Shown one piece after another: positions 15,053-21,311 of a DNA stretch of 21,311 nucleotides. Position 1 is the first letter of the stretch. Every line of letters begins with the position of its first letter. The notes under the pieces are model-generated. The model was not told the origin of the DNA and ran no database searches. It saw nothing but the letters and a program-made list of their open reading frames with translations. This DNA comes from JBGPIK01 sp041484845 (GTDB taxonomy: Bacteria; Desulfobacterota; Binatia; UBA9968), in the NCBI GenBank assembly GCA_041484845.1, contig JBGPIK010000072.1, positions 1 through 21,311 on the forward strand, read 5' to 3'. The position numbers and the translations under genes are program-made.

Positions 15053-15646
15053 ATGAACAAGCAAATTCATCGTATCAGCTTGAGCCTTCTAGGGGCGTAT
15101 TGTTTGATTGTCGCGTCTACGATCGAGGCCGGCGAGCCGCTCGATCTAATGCAGTCAACGATGGACCGGGGCCTGCAACTGTTCAAAGATCCTACGCTCC
15201 AGTCGAAAGACAAGGAAAAAGAACGCGCCGACCGCATGCGCGCAATCGTTGATTCCATCGTCGACTTTGAGGAGATGACAAAGCGGGCGCTCGGACCGCA
15301 CTGGAGCCGCATGGCTCCTGCCGAACAACAGGAGTTCGTTCGACTCTTTCGCAGTCTATTGGAAAAAATTACCGCGGACTGGAATCCAGTAAAAATGGTT
15401 TTGGGCAGGGAGATGATTGAGGGGGACTTCGCTCAAGTCGAATCCAGCGAGATCAATTCAAGTGGTAACCAAATTCCCGTTGTTTACAAGCTACGACGCG
15501 TCGATGGCACATGGAAGATATACGACGAGGTCATAGGCAATGTAAGCGTTGTCAACAACTTTCGTGCCCAGTTCCGCCGCGTCATTTCCAAGTCATCATT
15601 CGAAGAGCTAACAAAGTTGCTGCGCGAGAAGGGCGAAGGAAAATAA
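15053..15646 (+). CDS. MlaC/Ttg2D-family periplasmic phospholipid-binding protein
   Basis: A 197-residue periplasmic protein. The signal peptide (QIHRISLSLLGAYCLIVASTIEA) ends near residue 26. Family marks are IVDFEEMTKRALGPHWSRM, EFVRLFRSLLEKI, VVYKLRRVDGTWKIYDEVIGNVSVVNNFRAQF and the helical ending ELTKLLREKG. MlaC relays phospholipids between the outer-membrane MlaA complex and the inner-membrane MlaFEDB ABC transporter. None of those partners is in the window, so this is an orphan copy. An in-frame ATG exists at 15038, but 15053 puts the basic residues and hydrophobic core in normal signal-peptide order. The ribosome binding site is weak for both. Repeat copies D and E flank the gene. Confidence 0.9.
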   Translation: MNKQIHRISLSLLGAYCLIVASTIEAGEPLDLMQSTMDRGLQLFKDPTLQSKDKEKERADRMRAIVDSIVDFEEMTKRALGPHWSRMAPAEQQEFVRLFRSLLEKITADWNPVKMVLGREMIEGDFAQVESSEINSSGNQIPVVYKLRRVDGTWKIYDEVIGNVSVVNNFRAQFRRVISKSSFEELTKLLREKGEGK

Positions 15647-15684
15647 GAGACCACCGATTCACGGGTTCACGTTCAGGGTCGTGA

Positions 15685-15725
15685 TTTGGTCTATTGGTTA
15701 CGTCTTGGTTCAAATTCAGACCAAA
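15685..15725 (+). repeat. Inverted repeat TTTGGTCT/AGACCAAA
   Basis: Two perfect 8-bp arms separated by 25 nt, about 40 bp after the mlaC-like stop. The loop contains further TTGGTT strings. There is no T-run after it. It could be a 3' stem-loop of the mlaC-like transcript. Confidence 0.4.
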
Positions 15726-15808
15726 GGTTTGAGCGGCATCATCTCTCGATTTTCCAAATTCTGAAAGTTACTTACAAACCATTATGCTTTTTCCATTGGG
15801 TGACCCAA

Positions 15809-15988
15809 TCGAAGAAGGGCTGCGATCAAAGCGATCACCATCCGGATCGAATTACCTGCGGGTTGTTTCAGTCAGAAATCGGAGAGCACTCAGGCAGACT
15901 GTCGACGTGTAGACGTTTAAACCAAAACCGCTTCCACGATCAACTGGATTTGGCTGTTGCAAGTGTAATCGAGTCGAACAAAATAACT
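15809..15988 (+). repeat. Dispersed repeat, copy E (full length)
   Basis: Shares the far-left TCGAAGAAGGGCTGCGATCA block with copy A, then GAATTACCTGCGGGTTGTTTC, GTCAGAAATCGGA, GTAGACGTTTAAACC, CACGATCAACTGGATTTGGC and GAGTCGAACAAAATAACT. It stops before the CAATACTCAGGC tail. It lies upstream of the PKD-like protein gene. Confidence 0.75.
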
Positions 15989-16208
15989 GGTCCCCCCAAA
16001 TTATGTTAACTGTCGCCAAAACTGTCATTGCGACCAGTACCAGCAGCGTTCTAAGTCTTTGATTTCCCGAAGTCGACTGATGGCACATCAATTGTGCTCC
16101 AGGGAAGTCATGAAACGGAAGCAAGCCATGGAGCCGGAGAACGTTATCAAAGGCCGGATCGCCGAAGCCCTCATAGTGAGCTTCTGAGAAGTTCAGGGGA
16201 GTTCATTG

Positions 16209-17105
16209 ATGAACGCTATTACTCTGATGTTGGCAGTATTTCTTGCGCAGGTTTTTATCGGCAGTAATGTTGGTGCGAGCACGATCCAGATCACTTCTCC
16301 TATTTCCGGGGCCACGATCCGGTCGTTTACCGTGCTGGTTGCTGGTTTAGTCAATCCGATACCAAGTAATGAAGGGGCAGTAAAAATCAATGGTTTTACA
16401 GCGGCCATCGATCCAGTCGGAAAATTTGCCGCTATAGTACCCGTCGGTCCGCAAACGATCAACCTGACCGTAACCGCTACCGACGTAAACGGCAATTCAC
16501 TAGCAAGCGAATCGATCCCAGTCACGGTGCAGGCTTCCGAGCCGGCAGTGATCTTACAACCTCGACCCACCGAAGGCATCGCCCCACTGACCGTGAGTTT
16601 CGATCTCACGAACCTTGTGCCTATAAATTACGTCTCTCTCAATGCAAAAGGCGACGGCGCGGTGGATATTCAGGGCAATACATTAAAAAGCCAATCGTAC
16701 CCGTTCCATCAGCCCGGTCTGTACTACCCTACGGCAACGGTTACCGATAACAAAGGGAACACTCACACGGCCGTCGCTTTGATTCAGGTATTCGACGCAA
16801 AGTCCTTCGACCGCCTATTTCAACAAAAGTGGCAGGGGTTTAAAAATGCCCTGCGAGCAAGCGACGCGGGGGCGGCTTTGCTTTTCATTGCTCAGGACGA
16901 GCGCGCGGAATTTCAGGGAATGTTTCAACATCTCACTGTGCCGCTCTCTTCAATCGATCAGGTTCTCACTGAAATCCGCTTTGTCCAAATGAGAGGGAAC
17001 ACGGTGGAGTATGAGATGCTGCGCGCCGACAGCCGGGGCACAGTCTCCCATTTAGTGCGGTTTGTCTTAGACAGAGACGGCGTCTGGCGGATTCAGGATT
17101 TGTGA
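16209..17105 (+). CDS. Secreted PKD/Ig-like-domain protein with shared C-terminal domain
   Basis: A 298-residue exported protein. After a signal peptide (about residues 1-23, ending NVGA) come two beta-sandwich domains: an Ig-like one (about 25-108, ITSPISGATI...VTATDVNGNSLA) and a PKD-like one (about 112-194, APLTVSFDLTN...YPTATVTDNKGN). The last 100 residues (about 199-298, FDRLFQQKW...VWRIQDL) align without gaps to the end of the protein at 19856-20734. I do not recognise this C-terminal domain; its size and its ending are reminiscent of NTF2-like folds. The ATG at 16209 follows AGGGGAG by 7 nt. Likely periplasmic or surface exposed; function unknown. Confidence 0.88.
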   Translation: MNAITLMLAVFLAQVFIGSNVGASTIQITSPISGATIRSFTVLVAGLVNPIPSNEGAVKINGFTAAIDPVGKFAAIVPVGPQTINLTVTATDVNGNSLASESIPVTVQASEPAVILQPRPTEGIAPLTVSFDLTNLVPINYVSLNAKGDGAVDIQGNTLKSQSYPFHQPGLYYPTATVTDNKGNTHTAVALIQVFDAKSFDRLFQQKWQGFKNALRASDAGAALLFIAQDERAEFQGMFQHLTVPLSSIDQVLTEIRFVQMRGNTVEYEMLRADSRGTVSHLVRFVLDRDGVWRIQDL

Positions 17106-17286
17106 AAACAAGGCGATGCATTATATCGCTGCAAGAAGCAATGGTGTCCACGTTGGCGATGCGGCGATTCAGATTGCGGCCATTCTGAAACCCTGGCGAG
17201 AAAATATTCCATGTAGGCAACAACGTGCCCTGAATTCACCCAACATAGAGACACCGTCACCGTAGAGCGAACTTTCTCAGTGGGAA

Positions 17287-19749
17287 CTAAACAGCGGGAT
17301 TTTCCAAGGCAGTGGCAACCTGTGATGATTGAGCTTTCTGGCGGGCGGCCAGCTTCTTCCTCCACCTTGCATCATGCCAAGCTTCGTAAGACGACATGTT
17401 GAGGTAAAGCTGCTGCGTCATGTTGGCCAACACGCGCAGGTTTTCCTCCCTGACCCAGCCAGGTTCGATGAGCTGGGCGTGCCTGCCGCCCTTTTTCTTC
17501 CAAGCTTCTTGGAGCGTGAAGGAGGCGAACAACTCCGTGCCGGTCAGAACGATCACTGGTGCACGTGTCTGCCGTCTATTCCAGACGTATTCGCGTCCCC
17601 ACTCTGCAAGCTTGGCGATGCGACCAACTTCGTCCGTCGAAAGCTCATCCGCCTCCTTCATTGTCGAGAAAACGAGGATAGACCCGGGAAACCGGACGGC
17701 TAATTTCTTCATCGCTGCGACATCTTCGGCTTGAAACACCTCTCTCCCAAAGCTCTTCGCTTCACCGAACACGATCTCGGTGGGATGATCATTGCCAAAG
17801 GTTTGCTTGCGTTGATACCAGAGGATGAAATCCGACTCCAATTTGTCCTTGGGAGCCAGTTCCAGTTCCTGACCAGCTGACCATGTCACTTCGACATCGT
17901 GATGCCCGACGATCTCTGAGAAACATCGTACCGAAAGCGACGCCGCATAACCGCCCCTGGCGTAGTCGGGCAACGCAAAGGGACCAACCAGTCTGTACGC
18001 CCATCTGGAGTTGTTGCGGGCACTCGGTTCAACAATAGGAAAACTATATTGACGTAAACATAGGCTGCAGCTCATCTGGTAATCCAGCTGCTTCAGAGAG
18101 TACCAACTCCAGCTCGAACATTTCGTGCACTTCAACTCAAGGCCCAACTCAACAGCACCTTTTTCGATAAGATCCTCGAAATTGTTATGCCTCCAGACAT
18201 CGTCCTTTGTTGCGTTTTGAGTTTTATTTTTGAACTCCTGATGGTGGGCGCTTCGCGAAATCGGTTTGCGTGAGATGTCGTTGAGCAGCTTGACAATTTT
18301 TGCATGTGCAAAGCTGCCGACGCCCCTAAACCCACCGAGCGTCTGGACGATTTGTTGGGTTGCTCGTCCTGCGTCTGATAGGACTGCATTGACCCCATGC
18401 ATCTTGAGCCATTTGTTGATAGCTGCAGTACCCTCCAGCATTTCCCAGTACTCAGGCAAATTCTTGAATCGCGGGAATACAATGAACCCCTCGGTCGTTG
18501 TTAGAAGATGGTCATCACCAAAATGGAACTTTGGCAACCCAGCCTTTTTGTACTCGCACGGAAAAACTGTCGCGATTTGACCCGTGTGAGTCCAGTCCGT
18601 GATCCGCACGACATTTGCCCACCTGTTTTTATTGCCGTATTCGTCTGCAAACTCCGGATGAAGGCAATCGAACCGGATTGTTGGCTTATCGGCAACGAGC
18701 GGTACATCGAATTTCCTTTCTGCTGCGGACAAGGTTGGGCGCATTTCTCGGACCATGATTTCTGATGAAGGTTGCCAGATCGAGGGATACCAGTCCTGCC
18801 GGACATTCGCGCCATCTACATCAACGTGCAAATAATTCATGTGAATTTGTTCGATGTCATTAGAACTTATAGACCTCGCGAACATCACTTTCGGGCGAAT
18901 CATGACGCCATATGGATTGCCCGGCAAAGGTCTATAGTTATTGAGGATGAATTCCTTACAGAATTCGGAAAGCGCCTCGACCCACTGCACCGGGACCGGA
19001 ACAACATTCCGTTTGATAGCCCGGAGATTCCAGAAATCTATAAGGTCTCGTGATTTGTATGCGTCTAGAACAAAAAGTGCTGGTTCGTCGCGGTTGTGGT
19101 AGTCAACCTTTATTTTTGATTGGCCCATTCGCAGGGCCGATGTGCATCCTGCTCGGTATAGATTTGCGAGCGTTGGGCCATTGAGCGATACGGTTTTGGG
19201 ACCAAAGGCGTCCGTGAATGCCTGGCCAAGATACCGCAGGTCGGACTCTGTGGGGAATGCACCAAACAAACAAGCACTGAGCACAGCAAACGAAGGCCTT
19301 TCAGGAAAAACATTGACAATGTTGTGTTCGTGTCGACGGGCAAACTGGAATTCCTTGCGGTAGAGATCCTTGTAGAGGCTGAACACATTTAAGCCACGCC
19401 CCTTTCGGTCCCGATCACCGGCCCGTGTCAATATATCCGAAAGCTGCAAGACGCGCTCTTTGTCGAATCCAAGTCCATCGGCCAAGCCCGATTCAGCCTC
19501 AACGATGAAATCCGGTTCAAAGAAATCGAGATAGCCGTTCACGATCTGTACCGCCGTCTCGAAGTGATGACCGTGGCGGTCCCACCATTTTGGAACTTGC
19601 TTCAACGACGGGATGATTGGGTTGTATTTACCTCCCCACAGACACGTATTGACCCGGAATACATCCAGTGTCCGCTTTCTGTCATCAGGCCGAACTAGGA
19701 ATGCGAACCGGACGGGTCTCAATCTAACATGGACGCTGATCTGAGACAT
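17287..19749 (-). CDS. Large protein with zinc ribbon and C-terminal PD-(D/E)XK nuclease domain; candidate defence nuclease
   Basis: An 820-residue cytoplasmic protein I cannot name. The N-terminal part (1 to about 500) starts with RPVRFAFLVRPDD and FRVNTCLWGGKYNPIIP (31-47) and has no motif I can assign. A zinc ribbon follows: CTKC at 541-544 and CSLC at 561-564. Then comes a restriction-endonuclease-like core: ESDF with Asp640, a strand TEIVFGEAKSFG with Glu663-Ala-Lys665, and a helix and strand (FPGSILVFST). Asp plus ExK is the PD-(D/E)XK pattern. The C-terminal tail is lysine-rich. Such a layout suggests nucleic-acid recognition and cleavage, as in restriction or anti-phage proteins, but no methylase, helicase or ATPase is beside it. 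The ATG at 19749 has only an AAAGAAG-like site. It sits 106 bp after a same-strand PKD-like gene. Confidence 0.85.
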   Translation of the reverse strand: MSQISVHVRLRPVRFAFLVRPDDRKRTLDVFRVNTCLWGGKYNPIIPSLKQVPKWWDRHGHHFETAVQIVNGYLDFFEPDFIVEAESGLADGLGFDKERVLQLSDILTRAGDRDRKGRGLNVFSLYKDLYRKEFQFARRHEHNIVNVFPERPSFAVLSACLFGAFPTESDLRYLGQAFTDAFGPKTVSLNGPTLANLYRAGCTSALRMGQSKIKVDYHNRDEPALFVLDAYKSRDLIDFWNLRAIKRNVVPVPVQWVEALSEFCKEFILNNYRPLPGNPYGVMIRPKVMFARSISSNDIEQIHMNYLHVDVDGANVRQDWYPSIWQPSSEIMVREMRPTLSAAERKFDVPLVADKPTIRFDCLHPEFADEYGNKNRWANVVRITDWTHTGQIATVFPCEYKKAGLPKFHFGDDHLLTTTEGFIVFPRFKNLPEYWEMLEGTAAINKWLKMHGVNAVLSDAGRATQQIVQTLGGFRGVGSFAHAKIVKLLNDISRKPISRSAHHQEFKNKTQNATKDDVWRHNNFEDLIEKGAVELGLELKCTKCSSWSWYSLKQLDYQMSCSLCLRQYSFPIVEPSARNNSRWAYRLVGPFALPDYARGGYAASLSVRCFSEIVGHHDVEVTWSAGQELELAPKDKLESDFILWYQRKQTFGNDHPTEIVFGEAKSFGREVFQAEDVAAMKKLAVRFPGSILVFSTMKEADELSTDEVGRIAKLAEWGREYVWNRRQTRAPVIVLTGTELFASFTLQEAWKKKGGRHAQLIEPGWVREENLRVLANMTQQLYLNMSSYEAWHDARWRKKLAARQKAQSSQVATALENPAV

Positions 19750-19855
19750 CTTCTTTCACTTTTGCATTTGGTGTTTTAACCGTTGCGCAGAGGCCACAAC
19801 CACTCGTCGTTTTGGAAAGTTCCAGCGTATCAGAAGTTCATGATCCATCGCCTCA

Positions 19856-20734
19856 TTAAAATGATCGAATACGCCAGACGGTGTCGTAATCTGCGATCAT
19901 TCGGATATCGTAAGAATAAGTGCCGTCAGGTTTTTTCCGTAGCATTTCGTAAATGACGTCTTCTTTGCGGTTCTTTACAAAGCGAATCGGACCAAGGATT
20001 TCGTCAACCTTCTTACTCAAATCGGGGATAGCTTCGAAGGTTTGCTTGTAGCGCTTGCGCGATTGTGAGTGGATGCAGTCGAGCGCCGCCGTCATGTCGC
20101 CCCGGCGTAGAGCTTCCCGGAGATCGTTCCATACGGCCTGGAGATGGGCATCAAAAGCCTGTGGGCTCAAGAGGCGCAAATGAATTTTATGGGTACGGAT
20201 GGCGCCGGAACGATCGTAAATCCTCAGTAACGGTTCGTAGTTTCCTTGGCGCGCGTAGGTGTAAGAAACCGTTTCACCCATATTGTTGAACTCGTGGACC
20301 AACTCGGGCTTGCCATCGCCGTCCGCATCGAATTCTATTTTGATTGGATCGGACATGGGATAACGGCCGCCGGTAAAGACCAAATCATAAGGCACGGACA
20401 TGGTTAGCGGGAACGGGAAGGGGGCGCCGGTTACCATTCGCCACATACCTTCGATTTGAGCCAACTCGCCGATCTGGTCGGGAGAGTTTGTTAACGCCAG
20501 CGCTCTCAATTTCTGTGGCAACTCTGCAGATTGCGGCGGTGCATGAGGAAAAACGCGGGCTATAAAGTCGTCTTTCTGAAGGTCGGCTAAAAAGGCGGGA
20601 TCAGATCTGTATGGCTCGCAAGCGGCAGCGGCAGAGTGGACGAAGCTCAAAAACGCGAGGAAAAGGCAAAAAGCCGACGGGAAAGGGGATTGATAAAGGT
20701 ACTCTAGAAAGTGTCTTCGACGGAGTTTAAGCAC
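19856..20734 (-). CDS. Secreted PKD-like protein with shared C-terminal domain
   Basis: A 292-residue exported protein with a long signal sequence (hydrophobic core about residues 21-33, cleavage near AAAA at 38). An alpha-rich segment follows (40-110), then a PKD-like domain (about 112-188: IEFDADGDGKPELVHEF, then YTYARQGNYEPLLRIYDRSG) and a C-terminal domain (about 194-292, FDAHLQAVW...VWRIRSF). That last domain is homologous to the end of the protein at 16209-17105: 99 positions without gaps and 37 identical by my count, including IRFV, YEMLR, GT and VWRI. The GTG at 20734 is the only start that keeps the signal peptide. A TATAAT box lies 6 nt upstream, so translation is probably leaderless. 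Confidence 0.87.
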   Translation of the reverse strand: MLKLRRRHFLEYLYQSPFPSAFCLFLAFLSFVHSAAAACEPYRSDPAFLADLQKDDFIARVFPHAPPQSAELPQKLRALALTNSPDQIGELAQIEGMWRMVTGAPFPFPLTMSVPYDLVFTGGRYPMSDPIKIEFDADGDGKPELVHEFNNMGETVSYTYARQGNYEPLLRIYDRSGAIRTHKIHLRLLSPQAFDAHLQAVWNDLREALRRGDMTAALDCIHSQSRKRYKQTFEAIPDLSKKVDEILGPIRFVKNRKEDVIYEMLRKKPDGTYSYDIRMIADYDTVWRIRSF

Positions 20735-20740
20735 CCGGCT

Positions 20741-20770
20741 ATTATAACCGCGGAGGGTAGTGGATGCGAA
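20741..20770 (-). promoter_or_regulatory. Promoter of the 19856-20734 gene, leaderless
   Basis: On the minus strand TTCGCA (20765-20770, 4 of 6), an 18-bp spacer and a perfect TATAAT (20741-20746). The expected transcription start is at or within a base or two of the GTG start codon at 20734. Confidence 0.5.
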
Positions 20771-20794
20771 CGGACTCAGCCTACCGTGATCGAT

Positions 20795-20824
20795 GCAAAA
20801 AAATTGTCGTCGGCAATTTTTTGC
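20795..20824. terminator. A/T-rich hairpin, possible bidirectional terminator
   Basis: GCAAAAAAATTG (20795-20806) and CAATTTTTTGC (20814-20824) are inverted repeats with a TCGTCGG loop; one T is missing in the right arm. The A-tract and T-tract sit on either side of a small stem, so it could end transcription in either direction, including that of the weak minus-strand frames to its right. Confidence 0.45.
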
Positions 20825-20877
20825 GAATGAGAGTTTAAGGAGAGTTTATTGGTCTTGTATCTTGCTATCGCCAACTT

Positions 20878-21099
20878 TTACGTCACTCGACACTCCGGCT
20901 TTTCTCGTTTCCGCTTATACTCGTGCCACGACGGCTCTTCGATTTTATCCATACCGTCGACCGGCTGGTTGAAAACGTAGATCCAGAGGTCGATCATCGG
21001 GTTGCGGTGTAGTTTGTTAGTGAGCAAATATTGCACGGCTGACATGCGTCTTATGGATATAAAATCGGCGACAGGTCTAACCACTGTTGGCGGGCTCAC
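20878..21099 (-). CDS. Small hypothetical protein, weakly supported
   Basis: A 73-codon frame beginning at a GTG that overlaps the preceding stop by 4 nt (GTGA). It reads SPPTVVRPVADFISIRR ... EYKRKREKPECRVT. I recognise no family. The coupling and the hairpin that follows at 20795-20824 are the only support. There is no good ribosome binding site. It may be a chance frame or the frameshifted end of the upstream gene. Confidence 0.3.
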   Translation of the reverse strand: MSPPTVVRPVADFISIRRMSAVQYLLTNKLHRNPMIDLWIYVFNQPVDGMDKIEEPSWHEYKRKREKPECRVT

Positions 21100-21311
21100 C
21101 TCTTTTTTAGCTCGTCGTTGGCTTTTTTGGCGAAGCTCCAGTCAACGATATTCGAGTGTCGCAACAAAGAGGTCAAGTCCGCTTTTAGCTCTTTGTTAGC
21201 GCCTCTTCTATCTTCCGAAGCTGCCGCGTGAGCGGTCTTTTCGCGGTGAGTCTCATTTTCATCCCAAAGTCGGGTGAGGCCGAAAAGCAAGTCCAAACAG
21301 TTCTGTCTTCC
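21096..21311 (-). CDS. Hypothetical protein, 5' end off the window
   Basis: The frame is open from the right edge to a TGA at 21096 (71 codons plus stop), so the start is outside. The visible part is hydrophilic and helical (LWDENETHREKTAHAAASEDRR ... WSFAKKANDELKKR). I recognise no family. A TTG at 21296 could start it, but continuity to the edge makes a longer gene as likely. Confidence 0.35.
   Translation of the reverse strand, partial: GRQNCLDLLFGLTRLWDENETHREKTAHAAASEDRRGANKELKADLTSLLRHSNIVDWSFAKKANDELKKR

Larger units (their letters stand above)
15647..16208. other. Intergenic gap with inverted repeat and repeat copy E
   Basis: About 560 bp between two plus-strand genes. It has the TTTGGTCT inverted repeat (15685-15725) and repeat copy E (15809-15988). 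An open frame from 15686 to 16009 exists only because it runs through the repeat; no gene is supported. Confidence 0.5.

Noticed and set aside
15700..15724. TTGGTTCAAATTC followed by CCA, resembling a tRNA 3' end
   Set aside because: The T-stem does not pair well and no other tRNA arms precede it.
7891..15988. Integron attC sites as an explanation for the five repeats
   Set aside because: The copies are not palindromic, lack clear RYYYAAC/GTTRRRY core pairs, also lie at 3' ends of minus-strand genes, and no integrase is in the window.
15686..16009. 107-codon plus-strand frame
   Set aside because: A large part is repeat copy E read in one frame; the start lacks translation signals.
1..21311. 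CRISPR array
   Set aside because: No short, regularly spaced direct repeats with unique spacers were seen; the dispersed repeats are too long and kilobases apart.

Overview
The window looks like chromosomal DNA from an uncultured, soil- or sediment-type Gram-negative bacterium with a GC content around the mid 50s (judged by eye). Three NMT1/NitT-TauT-type periplasmic binding proteins in one window, a luciferase-like flavin monooxygenase, an MlaC-like periplasmic protein, and palindromic intergenic repeats of the CACGAAG and CATTCCCG types would fit groups such as Desulfobacterota/Binatota, Tectomicrobia or Rokubacteria. That placement is inference; there is no marker gene.

Left block (1-7823), all on the minus strand. 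It reads from right to left: GNAT acetyltransferase, two tandem paralogous MFS exporters, an NMT1 binding protein, an LLM-class flavin oxidoreductase, a second NMT1 binding protein, and an SsuB/TauB-like ABC ATPase cut by the left edge. This is a small-molecule uptake, oxidation and efflux neighbourhood. The binding protein at 1010-1999 has a readable promoter with a 15-bp perfect palindrome just downstream of the predicted transcription start, and a possible terminator. Two different palindromic repeats separate genes here (2187-2264 and 3484-3583).

Middle block (7.9-16 kb). A lone plus-strand NMT1 binding protein, a minus-strand VOC/glyoxalase-fold protein, a membrane-anchored unknown protein, a minus-strand acetolactate-synthase-like ThDP enzyme, a VapBC toxin-antitoxin pair with an ordered operator, a CigR/RcnB-like exported protein and an MlaC-like protein lie in this stretch. 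They are interspersed with five copies, all in the same orientation, of a roughly 140-180 bp repeat that I do not recognise. Copies sit on both sides of the binding-protein gene and of the mlaC-like gene.

Right block (16.2-20.7 kb). Two secreted proteins with PKD-like domains share a gap-free 99-residue C-terminal domain (37 identities counted by hand). Between them lies an 820-residue minus-strand protein with a CxxC...CxxC zinc ribbon and a C-terminal PD-(D/E)XK nuclease signature. This is the best candidate for an undescribed system, possibly a single-gene defence nuclease. The far right edge holds only two weak overlapping open frames, one running off the window.
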